Part shown: positions 33,618 to 43,035 of the stretch, one piece after another
How the letters are laid out: each line of letters opens with the position of its first letter
Position numbering within the stretch: the stretch's first letter is position 1
Assembly: GCA_913058395.1 (NCBI GenBank)
Contig: CAJXQI010000005.1
Coordinates: 62,001 to 126,000, forward strand
Direction: 5' to 3'
Length of the DNA stretch: 64,000 nucleotides
Source: an uncultured Colwellia sp.
Lineage (GTDB): Bacteria; Pseudomonadota; Gammaproteobacteria; Enterobacterales; Alteromonadaceae
Position numbers and translations under genes: made by a program
Notes under the pieces: model-generated
The model's database searches: none
What the model saw: only the letters and a program-made list of their open reading frames with translations
Told to the model about the DNA's origin: nothing

Positions 33618-34256
33618 TTGCAAACCAATAAACCGACAATTATTGCGGTAACTGGTGCGTCAGCATCAGGTAAATCCCTTTTTGCGCAAACTATTTACGA
33701 TGAACTTCTTCCCGAACTTGGGCCAAGCGGCATCTCTATCATTAAAGAAGATTCGTATTATAAAAGCCAATCTCACCTTTCAATGGAAGAGCGTGTTAAA
33801 ACTAATTACGATCACCCTAGTGCATTTGAACATAGTTTATTAAGCGAACACTTAACGGCGCTAAGTAATGGCGATAGTGCTGACATTCCGACTTATTGTT
33901 ATAAAACACATACACGATTAGAAGAAACATTACATTTGTCATCAACATCAATAATTTTAGTTGAAGGCATTTTACTTTTTTCTAATGAAGAATTACGCAA
34001 TAAATTCGATATTAAAATTTACATCGATACACCATTAGATATTTGTTTAGTTCGCCGTATAAGTCGAGATACCATCGAACGTTCACGTAGTATTGAATCA
34101 ATTACGCAGCAATATTTAACCACCGTTCGCCCTATGTATCATCAATACATTGAACCGAATAAGCCATTTGCTGACGTTGTAGTAACACGTGGTGGTAAAA
34201 ATAGAATGGCAATTGAAATGTTAAAAGCAAAAATTCGTCAAATAATGCAAAAATAA
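33618..34256 (+). CDS. udk: Uridine/cytidine kinase
   Basis: Phosphorylates uridine and cytidine to UMP and CMP with GTP or ATP. The P-loop GASASGKS is near the start, followed by EDSYYKSQSHLSMEERVKTNYDHPSA, LVEGILLF and PLDICLVRRISRDTIERSRS. The TTG at 33618 is preferred: AAGG lies 9 nt upstream and the protein then matches E. coli Udk from its N-terminus (212 aa). A TTG at 33588 would add 10 poorly conserved residues. nupC follows after 69 nt on the same strand. Confidence 0.94.
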   Translation: MQTNKPTIIAVTGASASGKSLFAQTIYDELLPELGPSGISIIKEDSYYKSQSHLSMEERVKTNYDHPSAFEHSLLSEHLTALSNGDSADIPTYCYKTHTRLEETLHLSSTSIILVEGILLFSNEELRNKFDIKIYIDTPLDICLVRRISRDTIERSRSIESITQQYLTTVRPMYHQYIEPNKPFADVVVTRGGKNRMAIEMLKAKIRQIMQK

Positions 34257-34325
34257 TATTACGGTTAAGTGATAAATAAAATTTAAAAATATAATAACGA
34301 TAACAAAGTAAATTATGAGGTAAGT

Positions 34326-35570
34326 ATGGATTTAAGTGCACTTAGAGGCGTAATGGGCATCATTGCTCTATTAGTTATTGCCTTCTTATTGTCAAAAGAT
34401 CGTAAAGCAATTAATTGGCGTACCGTCGGATTTGCATTCTCTTTGCAAATTTTGCTTGGAGCCTTTGTACTCTACGTACCATTTGGTAAAGATGTTTTAG
34501 GCTCAATAACTAACGGCGTACAGCAAGTAATCGACAGCGCCAAAGCAGGCATAAACTTTTTGTTTGGTGGCTTAGGAACTGACGCCATGTTTGGCAACGG
34601 AGTTGGTTTTGTTTTCGCTGTTCGCGTACTACCTGTAATTATCTTCTTTTCTTCACTTATTGCCGTACTTTACTACTTAGGCGTTATGCAATGGGTAGTT
34701 AAAATTATTGGTGGCGGTTTACAAAAGCTATTAAAAACGTCAAAACCAGAGTCTTTATCAGCAACCGCCAATATTTTTGTTGGGCAGACAGAAGCACCAC
34801 TCGTCATTCGTCCTTATATCGCTAAGATGAGCCAGTCTGAATTGTTTGCCATTATGGTCGGCGGGTTAGCTTCTGTTGCAGGTTCAATTCTTGCCGGTTA
34901 CGCAGGTTTAGGTGTAAAACTAGAATACCTAATCGCTGCTTCATTTATGGCTGCACCTGGTGGCTTATTAATGGCCAAGTTATTAATGCCAGAAACTGAA
35001 GAAATTAATAATGATTACAGTGACGTAGAAGTTGACAAAGAAGGCGAAAAGCCAGCAAATGTTATAGATGCTGCAGCTTCTGGTGCTGCTTCTGGACTGA
35101 AGCTAGCGGTTAATGTTGGCGCAATGCTATTGGCCTTTATTGCAATTATTGCCCTACTAAACTCTATGGTATCTGGTTTTGGGAATTTATTAGGCTTTGA
35201 AGGCATTACTATTGAATGGATGCTTGGCTATATTTTCGCACCATTTGCTTTTCTTATCGGCGTTCCTTTTGAGGAAATGCTACAAGCGGGCAGCTTTATT
35301 GGTCAAAAAGTTGTGGTAAATGAGTTTTTTGCTTACGTAAACTTTGTTGAAATTAAAGATACTTTATCACCTGTAACACAGGCGATTATCACGTTCGCAT
35401 TATGTGGTTTTGCTAACTTATCTTCTATTGCCATTTTATTAGGCGGAATCGGTTCTATGGCACCAAATCGTCGTCCCGACATTGCTCGCTTAGGCATGAA
35501 AGCTATGTTAGCAGCAACAATGGCAAACTTAATGAGTGCCGCGATTGCCGGTGTATTTGTTAGCTTGTAA
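34326..35570 (+). CDS. nupC: Concentrative nucleoside transporter (NupC/CNT family)
   Basis: Inner-membrane cation-coupled nucleoside importer. The 414 residues are mostly hydrophobic helices. They contain CNT signatures: [20 protein letters not shown], the substrate-site loop [47 protein letters not shown], and the second repeat ending [21 protein letters not shown]. The gene follows udk and precedes deoC, with a terminator hairpin behind it. With the flanking TonB receptors it gives a full two-membrane import route. Confidence 0.94.
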   Translation: MDLSALRGVMGIIALLVIAFLLSKDRKAINWRTVGFAFSLQILLGAFVLYVPFGKDVLGSITNGVQQVIDSAKAGINFLFGGLGTDAMFGNGVGFVFAVRVLPVIIFFSSLIAVLYYLGVMQWVVKIIGGGLQKLLKTSKPESLSATANIFVGQTEAPLVIRPYIAKMSQSELFAIMVGGLASVAGSILAGYAGLGVKLEYLIAASFMAAPGGLLMAKLLMPETEEINNDYSDVEVDKEGEKPANVIDAAASGAASGLKLAVNVGAMLLAFIAIIALLNSMVSGFGNLLGFEGITIEWMLGYIFAPFAFLIGVPFEEMLQAGSFIGQKVVVNEFFAYVNFVEIKDTLSPVTQAIITFALCGFANLSSIAILLGGIGSMAPNRRPDIARLGMKAMLAATMANLMSAAIAGVFVSL

Positions 35571-35596
35571 ACCAGCTAACAGCCATTAAAACAACG

Positions 35597-35629
35597 ATAG
35601 CCCACTCAAATTGACTGGGCTATTTTTTA
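35597..35629 (+). terminator. intrinsic terminator of nupC
   Basis: ATAGCCCA / TGGGCTAT outer stem, a C-C mismatch, inner TCAA / TTGA, then TTTTTT. It separates udk-nupC from deoC-tdk. Confidence 0.85.
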
Positions 35630-35659
35630 AAATCTACTTTTATTAATACGAGGCTTATC

Positions 35660-36433
35660 ATGAGTACAATCGAAACCTATGCGCAACGCGCGCTTGAAAT
35701 GATGGACTTAACCAGTTTAACCGATAGTGAAAGTGCAGCAGATATTATTGCGCTTTGCCAAAATGCAAAGTCACCTAAAGGTAACACCGCTGCTATTTGT
35801 ATCTTCCCTCGTTTTATTCCTTTAGCCAAAAAAACATTAGCTGGCCAAGGTACACCTGAAGTAAAAATTGCCACGGTAACAAACTTCCCTCACGGTAACG
35901 ATGATATAGAAATTGCGGTAGCAGAAACAAAGGCCGCCGTTGCTTACGGCGCTGATGAAGTTGACGTAGTATTTCCATATCAAGCATTAATCAATGGTAA
36001 TGAGAGTATCGGTTTTGAATTGGTTAAAGCGTGTAAACTTGCCTGCCCAAAGCACGTACAACTGAAAGTTATTATTGAAAGTGGTGAATTAAAAACTGAT
36101 GCATTAATTATACAAGCCAGCGAAATTTCAATTGCTGCTGGTGCAGATTTCATTAAAACGTCAACGGGTAAAGTCCCTGTGAATGCGACACCAGACACAG
36201 CTAAGTTAATGTTAACTGTTATCAAAAACAATAATACTAATGTTGGTTTTAAACCAGCAGGTGGCGTTAAAAATGCTGAAGATGCTGCAGTATATTTAGA
36301 CCTGGCAAGTGACATTTTAGGTGCTGATTGGGCAAATAAAAATAACTTTAGATTTGGCGCAAGTAGCTTGTTAACTAATTTGCTTAACACCTTAGGTGCT
36401 AGCAATAAAACAGCAGATCCAGCAAGTTACTAA
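35660..36433 (+). CDS. deoC: Deoxyribose-phosphate aldolase
   Basis: Cleaves deoxyribose 5-phosphate to acetaldehyde and glyceraldehyde 3-phosphate, the last step of deoxynucleoside catabolism. The 257 residues show the class I aldolase barrel with [39 protein letters not shown] and the Schiff-base lysine in [15 protein letters not shown], then [15 protein letters not shown]. Length matches E. coli DeoC. It lies after the nupC terminator, so it probably has its own promoter. tdk follows after 53 nt. Confidence 0.96.
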   Translation: MSTIETYAQRALEMMDLTSLTDSESAADIIALCQNAKSPKGNTAAICIFPRFIPLAKKTLAGQGTPEVKIATVTNFPHGNDDIEIAVAETKAAVAYGADEVDVVFPYQALINGNESIGFELVKACKLACPKHVQLKVIIESGELKTDALIIQASEISIAAGADFIKTSTGKVPVNATPDTAKLMLTVIKNNNTNVGFKPAGGVKNAEDAAVYLDLASDILGADWANKNNFRFGASSLLTNLLNTLGASNKTADPASY

Positions 36434-36486
36434 GCAATATATTCAGAAAGATATATCCATAAAATAATAATAAGGTTTTACAAGCG

Positions 36487-37062
36487 ATGGCACAGTTATA
36501 CTTTTACTATTCAACAATGAATGCAGGTAAATCTACCCATTTATTACAGTCTTCTTATAACTATCGTGAACGAGACTTAAACACCTTATTATTTACCGCA
36601 CAAATCGATGACAGGTTTGCTAAAGGCAAAGTATCTTCAAGATTGGGCATTCATGCCGATGCACAATTGTTTAATGAAACTACTAATGTCTTTAGCCAAG
36701 TTAAAACATTCATTGAGACCAATAAGCTAGCTTGTGTATTAATTGATGAAGCACAGTTTTTAACTAAACAGCAGGTCAAAGAACTTACAGATATTGTTGA
36801 TGAACTCAATATTCCCGTTTTAGCATACGGCATACGTACTGACTTCCTAGGTGAAACATTTGGTGGCAGCGCTGCCCTGCTTGCTTGGGCTGATAAATTA
36901 GTTGAATTAAAAACTATTTGTCACTGTGGTAAAAAAGCCAATTTTGTCATTCGTTGTGATGAGCATGGCAATGCAGTCAAAGGCGGGGAACAAATTGAAG
37001 TCGGTGGTAACGAACGCTATGAGTCGCTATGCAGAAGGCATTTTAAAGCACTCGTTTGGTAA
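36487..37062 (+). CDS. tdk: Thymidine kinase (type II)
   Basis: Phosphorylates thymidine and deoxyuridine for salvage. The 191 residues have the P-loop [15 protein letters not shown], the DEAQFL Walker B motif, the lasso-domain [15 protein letters not shown] and zinc cysteines ([10 protein letters not shown] and the distal C of SLCRRHF). It is interesting that the salvage kinase tdk sits next to deoA, which degrades the same substrate. It follows deoC in the same direction. Confidence 0.96.
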   Translation: MAQLYFYYSTMNAGKSTHLLQSSYNYRERDLNTLLFTAQIDDRFAKGKVSSRLGIHADAQLFNETTNVFSQVKTFIETNKLACVLIDEAQFLTKQQVKELTDIVDELNIPVLAYGIRTDFLGETFGGSAALLAWADKLVELKTICHCGKKANFVIRCDEHGNAVKGGEQIEVGGNERYESLCRRHFKALVW

Positions 37063-37101
37063 ATTAGCGTCGCTTTAGCAAAGTTCAACTAAAATATTGC
37101 T

Positions 37102-37134
37102 AAAAAGGGATGACATCAGTCATCCCTTTTTATT
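37102..37134 (+). terminator. bidirectional intrinsic terminator between tdk and deoA
   Basis: 13-bp perfect stem AAAAAGGGATGAC / GTCATCCCTTTTT with a 4-nt loop and T-tracts on both strands. Confidence 0.9.
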
Positions 37135-37235
37135 TATCTTCTTTATTCGCTTGTTTGTTATACAACTCTACCAAGAAACTTAGGTGCTACAGCTAACACC
37201 TAATATTGCTAACTCACTAAACGAATTAAGAGGAA

Positions 37236-38552
37236 TTAGGCTGTTATCGTTTGATAGATAACAGGTTGTTCATCTACTGCTTGGCTATTAATAGTTAAAG
37301 CAGCAAGATATTGCTCACTCGCTAATTTTGCTGAATCGTCATCTCTAGCATGTAATCTTGCAACTACATCACCACGATTCACTAATGTACCAATTGGCAA
37401 AATTCTGTCAAAACCAACACTGTGATCAATTTGCTGACCGTTAGCGGTACGACCTCCTTTCAGTCCGACTACCGACATACCAATATCGCGAGTTTGCATG
37501 CCAACAATATAGCCATGATCTGGTGCAATTACGTCAACAATTACGTTAGCTCGTTGCATAGATGCCCAAGGATCTTCCATAAAGTTACTTGGTCCGCCCA
37601 ACGCATGTATCATCTTACCAAAAATTTCTGCTGCTTCACCTGAAGCTAATACCGCATCAATTTTTTTCAACGCTACATCTTCATTTTCTGCAACCTTAGC
37701 ACTTACCAACATCGCCTTTGCAAGTGAAACAACAACAGCATGTAAACGCGGTTCACGTAATGTACCATTTAAATATTTTACGGTTTCAGCCATCTCTAAG
37801 GCATTACCCGCAGTCGCCCCTAACACTTGGTTCATGTCAGTGATAATAGCTTGTGTCGGAACACCAGAGCCATTGGCAACATTAACAATACTTTGAGCCA
37901 ATGCCCTTGCATCATCAATGTTTGACATCATAGCGCCATTACCAACTTTTACGTCCATAACCAGCGAATCTAGCCCTGCTGCCAACTTTTTCGACAAAAT
38001 TGACGCTGTGATCAAAGGGATAGACTCAACCGTTGCCGTAATGTCACGTATACCATATAAGCGTTTATCTGCTGGAGCTAAATTATCCGTTTGTGAAATA
38101 ATCGCAACACCAAGATCTTTAACAATACGCTTAAAATCGCCAATACTTGGTTGAACATTAAAACCAGCAATACTTTCTAATTTATCAGACGTACCACCAG
38201 TATGACCTAATCCACGACCTGAAATCATCGGCACATACGCGCCACAGGCAGCAACAATAGCAGCAAGCATAAAACTTACCTTATCGCCGACACCGCCTGT
38301 TGAATGTTTATCTACAATTGGACCATCTAATTCAGGCCAACTTAATACATCGCCAGAATTTTTCATTGCTGAAGTGAAATCAATTATTTCAGAAGTTTGC
38401 ATACCCTTTTGAAATATCGCCATCGCCATTGAACCAACTTGAGCGTCATTAAAATTCTTTGTTACTAAACCATCGACAAAATATTGTATTTGTTCTTGGG
38501 AGAGTGAACCACCGTTACGTTTGGTGCGAATAATTTCTTGTGGTAGTAACAT
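37236..38552 (-). CDS. deoA: Thymidine phosphorylase
   Basis: Splits thymidine or deoxyuridine with phosphate into the base and deoxyribose 1-phosphate. The 438 residues begin LPQEIIRTKRNGGSLSQEQI and include DKHSTGGVGDKVSFMLAAIVAACGAYVPMISGRGLGHTGGT-type phosphate-site segments, LAPADKRLYGIRDITATVES and SILSKKLAAGLDSLVMDVKVGNGAMM. Length is that of E. coli DeoA (440 aa). It is the second gene of a cdd-deoA operon (12-nt gap). Confidence 0.96.
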   Translation of the reverse strand: MLLPQEIIRTKRNGGSLSQEQIQYFVDGLVTKNFNDAQVGSMAMAIFQKGMQTSEIIDFTSAMKNSGDVLSWPELDGPIVDKHSTGGVGDKVSFMLAAIVAACGAYVPMISGRGLGHTGGTSDKLESIAGFNVQPSIGDFKRIVKDLGVAIISQTDNLAPADKRLYGIRDITATVESIPLITASILSKKLAAGLDSLVMDVKVGNGAMMSNIDDARALAQSIVNVANGSGVPTQAIITDMNQVLGATAGNALEMAETVKYLNGTLREPRLHAVVVSLAKAMLVSAKVAENEDVALKKIDAVLASGEAAEIFGKMIHALGGPSNFMEDPWASMQRANVIVDVIAPDHGYIVGMQTRDIGMSVVGLKGGRTANGQQIDHSVGFDRILPIGTLVNRGDVVARLHARDDDSAKLASEQYLAALTINSQAVDEQPVIYQTITA

Positions 38553-38564
38553 TAATTTTAATCC

Positions 38565-38984
38565 TTATCGTTCAAGTAAGTCTTTTGGCGTAAAGGCGTC
38601 AGGCAATAATTCGCTAACAGTCCATTCCTTTGTATCGTTGATATGATTAACAGCTTTAACCAGCGCGTTTGGCGCTAAAAATTCTGCAATCACTTGTCGA
38701 CATGCGCCACACGGCGGGGTTAACTTTTCTTGATTGGTATAAATAACAATTGCAGAAAATTCTTGCTCACCAGCAATAACACCTTGCGCTAAACAATTAC
38801 GCTCTGCACAAACGGTTAAACCATAAGAAGCGTTTTCAACGTTACAGCCTTTTACGACGTTACCGTCAGCTGTTAACGCAGCAGCGCCCACGTGAAAATT
38901 GCTGTAAGGTGCGTAAGCTTTTGCAAAGCCATCTTTCGCGGCTTCAACAAGTTCTGCTATTTTATTATCTTCAATCTTTGACAT
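38565..38984 (-). CDS. cdd: Cytidine deaminase
   Basis: Deaminates cytidine and deoxycytidine to uridine and deoxyuridine. The 139-residue form is the short zinc-dependent tetrameric type: AYAPYSNFHVGAAAL, the catalytic NASYGLTVCAERNCL (Cys ligand and Glu) and PPCGACRQVIAEF. ATG at 38984 is chosen, with AAAGGG 7 nt before it; a TTG two codons upstream lacks correct spacing. First gene of cdd-deoA, with a promoter and operator just upstream. Confidence 0.95.
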   Translation of the reverse strand: MSKIEDNKIAELVEAAKDGFAKAYAPYSNFHVGAAALTADGNVVKGCNVENASYGLTVCAERNCLAQGVIAGEQEFSAIVIYTNQEKLTPPCGACRQVIAEFLAPNALVKAVNHINDTKEWTVSELLPDAFTPKDLLER

Positions 38985-38999
38985 TATCAAACCCTTTAA

Positions 39000-39015
39000 C
39001 TGACCAAATGGTCAA
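39000..39015 (-). promoter_or_regulatory. RutR-type operator of cdd-deoA
   Basis: Read on the minus strand TTGACCATTTGGTCAG matches the RutR consensus at 13 of 14 defined positions. It lies 16 nt before the cdd start and right after the predicted -10 box, where a bound repressor would block initiation. Confidence 0.72.
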
Positions 39016-39019
39016 CTTA

Positions 39020-39047
39020 TGTATATCCTAATGAATTAGTGTTACAA
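39020..39047 (-). promoter_or_regulatory. sigma-70-type promoter of cdd-deoA
   Basis: Minus-strand TTGTAA (39042-39047) and TATACA (39020-39025) are separated by 16 nt. The predicted start of transcription falls at the edge of the RutR-type palindrome. Confidence 0.55.
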
Positions 39048-39129
39048 ATGCAACCTAAGAATTATAAAACACGCTAGTTTATAGTGCGTTGAAACTAAGT
39101 CTTATAAAATTATTACATTCCAAACGTCC

Positions 39130-39160
39130 AAAAAAAAGCCAACATAAGATGTTGGCTTTT
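39130..39160 (-). terminator. intrinsic terminator of the Oar-like receptor gene
   Basis: 12-bp perfect stem AAAAGCCAACAT / ATGTTGGCTTTT with a 3-nt loop and an eight-base T-run on the minus strand. Confidence 0.9.
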
Positions 39161-39187
39161 GATTAGATTATATTGCAGCTATCAATA

Positions 39188-42100
39188 TTAGAAACGGTAT
39201 CTTACACCCATTTTAACACTCCATGCTGACTTTTCAGCGTCGAACGTATCCCAGTTATTACCATCAAATCCACCGTATGGTCTAGAATATACATAGCGAC
39301 CGGCATCGTCGATATCGTAATCAACTAAAGCGGTAGTACTGTATTGGCTTCTTAACGCCTGACCTTTAGAGCTATCAATAAGGTTTAATAAGTTACGAAT
39401 ATTAAAGAACAACTCTCCCTTATGACCTTCCATAAAGCCAGGTAATTCTTGTGTAATTGTTAAGTCTAAACGTGTCACCCACGGGGCACGATCAGCACCT
39501 TTAGGAGCATTACCACCAGCGTATTTTGATAAGCCTGTCGCATCTAAATATCCAGAAAACTCTGCATAATTAAAGCTACCGTTATATACAACATTTGGAT
39601 CGTCTGCTCCAGTAGGAATATATGGTAAATAAGCTTCTGAATCATCAAATGAACCCTGGTCACCAAAATCACTATCGCGGAATGCACCTAGCACCCAGCT
39701 AATTGGTCGACCTGAATGACGCTCAAAGAACAAGTGGAAAGATGTTGCATAGTTTTCAACAAACTCAGTACGGTAGTTCATACTTAACTTAAAGCTATGT
39801 TCAATTTCATATGCACCTGTACCAACATTCACACTACCGCGATCAGTTGTAACTGGGTATTGAAAGTTTGAAGTTGCTGTAGAGCTTGTACCCGGTGTAC
39901 CTTCAGTAATATCTTGGTTTGTATATGAAGCATTAAAACCAAATCCATTATCAAATTGCTTAGATAAGCTTGTAGTAAATATTTTACTACGGCCATCATC
40001 ATCAGCATTTGTTAACATTAAGTCATAACGTTGAGTTTTCTCACCTGTTAACTTATCTATTGCTTCATAAATTGGCACACCAGTTGTTGTTTCACCAACT
40101 TGCTGTCTTGTTAAGTCAGTCCAAAAAACACTATCTTTTTTCTTCGTGTAGATATATTCCGATGACCATAACCAATCTTCACCAAAACTTGGTACTGCAA
40201 AAGTATAATCAAAACCAATACTTGAACGCCAATCAGAAGGAAGTTTAAAGTTTGGATCTGTAACGTTTACGTTACCATCGCCAGGAGCCATACTATCTAA
40301 AACAGACTGCGGTATTTTAGTAATATCAGCATTGATTAAATCATCATCATTTACTGAACCAGTAACATACGTTACACCATCGTTACTATATGAGTTTGAT
40401 AACCAAACATTTGGGCTACCACCACTAAAGCGACCAACACCACCACGTACAACTAAATTATCTGTAGCTTCCCACTCAAATGCAATTCTTGGTAAGAAAA
40501 TGCTTTCGCCATCTAAATTAGTTGAATTTGAAAAAGCATATCTGTCAAAAAAGTTAGCATTAAAGCTCGGTTGATCATCACTACTAATTTGTTCATATCT
40601 CAAACCAGCAGTTAATATGAACGTATCAGTTAGCTGAATGCTATCTTCAACAAAAAGCGTTGTGTTTTCGAATGTGAATTCTGCGGCAACATCATCAGAA
40701 TTGTTAGTATATGCATTAGCATAATCTAAACCTGATGCTGTTTGATTAGCAAAATCAGCAATGCTATCAAATTCCCAAGTTCCTAAAGAGTCTTGTGCAA
40801 AAAGGTTTCTAACGTCAATTGATTCGTATTCTAAACCGAATGCGATTTCATGATCTTCATACAAGTACTCACCTAAGAAACGGAATGACAATGTTTGATT
40901 ATCAAGCTCGTTACCATGACGATATTTATCAGCACCAAAAGCGATGTCACCACTTGCAGTAGCAACAGTTACATCACCAAATGCTTTTGTTGATGGTGCT
41001 TGAGCCGTATCAACCTCTTTATAAGCTAGTTTAATTTCTGTAGAAAAATCGTCTGACCAGTATGAGTATAAGTGTGCCGCAAGTGATTCTAAATTCTCAT
41101 TTTTATCATACCAGTGAGTCGATAGTTTCAATTCATAATCTGAGCTTGTTGTGTTGCGAGTTACATTACCTTCAGTTTTTTGATAAGTAAGTGAAGCACG
41201 ATGATCATCGTTAATATTCCAATCAAGCTTAACTAAAACTTTTTCATCTTTTTCTTCAGGTTGTTTATCCCAGGTCCCAATATCTACGCCGTAAACTGAC
41301 TGTGCAACGCTTCTCAACTCTTCGTAATCTGCAAGGCTTGCATCCGTTGCATTTGGAGCAGATGTTCCATCCGGTCCGAATTCAATTTGCGCTGGTGCAT
41401 CAAACTTTTCATATGAAGCGAAGAAAAATAATTTATCTTCAATAATTGGACCACCTAGTGTAGCGGCATAAGTAGTTGATTCAAAATCCAAATCAATGTC
41501 TGGTGAATCATTTGGATCATTTAAATCGTCTTCCCATGCTGGATCTTTAGGTGTTCCAGCCCAGCTATCTGAGTCTTTTTCCCAAGACAATGAACCGTGA
41601 AATTCATTAGTACCTGATTTTGTTACTGCGTTAATTTGTCCACCAGAAAAACCACCATTTCTCGCTGAGAACGGCGTTGTTTCTACACTAACTTGTTCAA
41701 TTGCATCAATCGAAATCGGTGAACGTTGTGTTGGGTAACCATTGCCGTTTAAACCAAAATCATCATTTTGACGAACCCCATCAACAGTAAAGCTATTAAA
41801 ACGAGGGTTTGAACCCGCAATAGACATTGTTCCATCGTCATCTGTTGATAAGTTAACAAGTGGGTTAGTTCTTAAAACATCTTTTAAATCACGGTTGCCG
41901 CCAGCAGCATTCATGATATCGTCTGATCCCCAAGAGCCTGCAGAGCCTTTGTTAGTAAATCCAACTACACGACTACCTGTAACAGCAATTCTCTCTACAT
42001 CGTCAACATCTAGATCAGTTGAAATACGTAATGGTTTACCTACTTCTAAATAAACATTGTTTTGCTGTTGATCTTTGAATTCATCAGAATCAATAACAAT

Positions 42101-42349
42101 AGTATATGGACCACCGACACGTAATCCTCTTGCACTATAGCTACCAGATTCATTAGTTTCTACAACTTTAACTGTACCTGAAGGTATGTGAGTTATCGTT
42201 ACCTTAGTATTAGCTGCTGGTTGCCCTGCTGGCGTGTTAACCTTGCCCAAAATACTAGACGATGTTTCATTTGCCATAACAGAAGTTGAAAGCCCTAAAG
42301 CAATAACAACCGCGCCGGCGATATTAGAGAGACGATGATTTTTCATCAT
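39188..42349 (-). CDS. Oar-like TonB-dependent receptor with N-terminal carboxypeptidase-regulatory domain
   Basis: Large outer-membrane receptor of 1053 aa. A signal peptide (about 1-27, ending SVMA) is followed by a carboxypeptidase-regulatory-like beta domain (residues 32-110, ILGKVNTPAGQPAANTKVTI), a plug with VERIAVTGSRV and SGGQINAVTKSGTNEFHGSLSW, and a long barrel ending GVRYRF. This architecture is that of Oar/TonB receptors that take up large or complex substrates. It stands between cdd-deoA and the RutR-like regulator. A RutR-type site is 320 nt upstream, so a nucleoside or nucleic-acid-derived substrate is plausible but inferred. Confidence 0.88.
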   Translation of the reverse strand: MMKNHRLSNIAGAVVIALGLSTSVMANETSSSILGKVNTPAGQPAANTKVTITHIPSGTVKVVETNESGSYSARGLRVGGPYTIVIDSDEFKDQQQNNVYLEVGKPLRISTDLDVDDVERIAVTGSRVVGFTNKGSAGSWGSDDIMNAAGGNRDLKDVLRTNPLVNLSTDDDGTMSIAGSNPRFNSFTVDGVRQNDDFGLNGNGYPTQRSPISIDAIEQVSVETTPFSARNGGFSGGQINAVTKSGTNEFHGSLSWEKDSDSWAGTPKDPAWEDDLNDPNDSPDIDLDFESTTYAATLGGPIIEDKLFFFASYEKFDAPAQIEFGPDGTSAPNATDASLADYEELRSVAQSVYGVDIGTWDKQPEEKDEKVLVKLDWNINDDHRASLTYQKTEGNVTRNTTSSDYELKLSTHWYDKNENLESLAAHLYSYWSDDFSTEIKLAYKEVDTAQAPSTKAFGDVTVATASGDIAFGADKYRHGNELDNQTLSFRFLGEYLYEDHEIAFGLEYESIDVRNLFAQDSLGTWEFDSIADFANQTASGLDYANAYTNNSDDVAAEFTFENTTLFVEDSIQLTDTFILTAGLRYEQISSDDQPSFNANFFDRYAFSNSTNLDGESIFLPRIAFEWEATDNLVVRGGVGRFSGGSPNVWLSNSYSNDGVTYVTGSVNDDDLINADITKIPQSVLDSMAPGDGNVNVTDPNFKLPSDWRSSIGFDYTFAVPSFGEDWLWSSEYIYTKKKDSVFWTDLTRQQVGETTTGVPIYEAIDKLTGEKTQRYDLMLTNADDDGRSKIFTTSLSKQFDNGFGFNASYTNQDITEGTPGTSSTATSNFQYPVTTDRGSVNVGTGAYEIEHSFKLSMNYRTEFVENYATSFHLFFERHSGRPISWVLGAFRDSDFGDQGSFDDSEAYLPYIPTGADDPNVVYNGSFNYAEFSGYLDATGLSKYAGGNAPKGADRAPWVTRLDLTITQELPGFMEGHKGELFFNIRNLLNLIDSSKGQALRSQYSTTALVDYDIDDAGRYVYSRPYGGFDGNNWDTFDAEKSAWSVKMGVRYRF

Positions 42350-43035
42350 TTTATTCCTTGGTAGAAGTTTATTATGTTTTATAAATTGTTTAATTTTAGC
42401 TTCACTTAGTTTAATTTTTAATCTAATTATTATTTTTTAAGTGTATTTCAGCAGAAATTAGACCAGAGTTTCGTTACATTTTCATTACAAACTTTTACAA
42501 CCTTTATTTTGCTAAGTTAGATTATTTTTCAAAATAAAATAATAAAACAAACACAACAACAACAAACCCATAAAATACAATGGAATAAGCAACTATTTAA
42601 AACAAAGGCAAAAAAACCTTATAACAATAACTGTATTAAAATTAATTTTTCATAACAAAAAATCATTAAAACACACCATATGGTCAGGATAAAAACATCT
42701 ATGCTTCAATTGGCTTTTCTAAAGGTCTATAGTAAATTGAATTTATTAACCATCCGAACACATACGACAGAAAAACTGTATATTGAGATATAACAGTATA
42801 CAAAATGTATTAAAACAGTGTCTTAAGCAGATAATTCACTTAAACTATTCGCTTTACTAAGAACAAGAAATGATTTTTTGATTAAAAATAGTATTTTATT
42901 CGAAAAATTGAGTGAAATTTGAACTTAAAATGTTATGACTAATTTAAAGCATAGAACAAGATCAATAAAATGTAACATTGGCGTAATAATATAAGACTAA
43001 CTAAATATAAAAATAAAAATTGAAAGGTTATTAGT
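42350..43035. other. long AT-rich regulatory spacer between the Oar-like receptor and rutR-like genes
   Basis: No ORF of credible quality. It holds the RutR-type site at 42672, and three TTACA(A) repeats at 42474, 42485 and 42495 spaced 10-11 bp (TTGTAA on the receptor's strand). The two genes are divergent. The spacer is far longer than usual for this window. Confidence 0.6.
42672..42687. promoter_or_regulatory. RutR-type operator between the Oar-like receptor and the regulator
   Basis: CACACCATATGGTCAG matches the RutR consensus in the core ACCA and TGGTCA; ACCATATGGT is a perfect 10-bp palindrome. The left outer arm is degenerate, so it would be a weaker site. It could serve the receptor gene, autoregulation of the regulator, or both. 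Confidence 0.55.

Noticed and set aside
37170-37210. TTAGGTG / CACCTAA hairpin as the deoA terminator
   Set aside because: No T-run follows on the minus strand. The strong hairpin at 37102-37134 is a better terminator for both genes.
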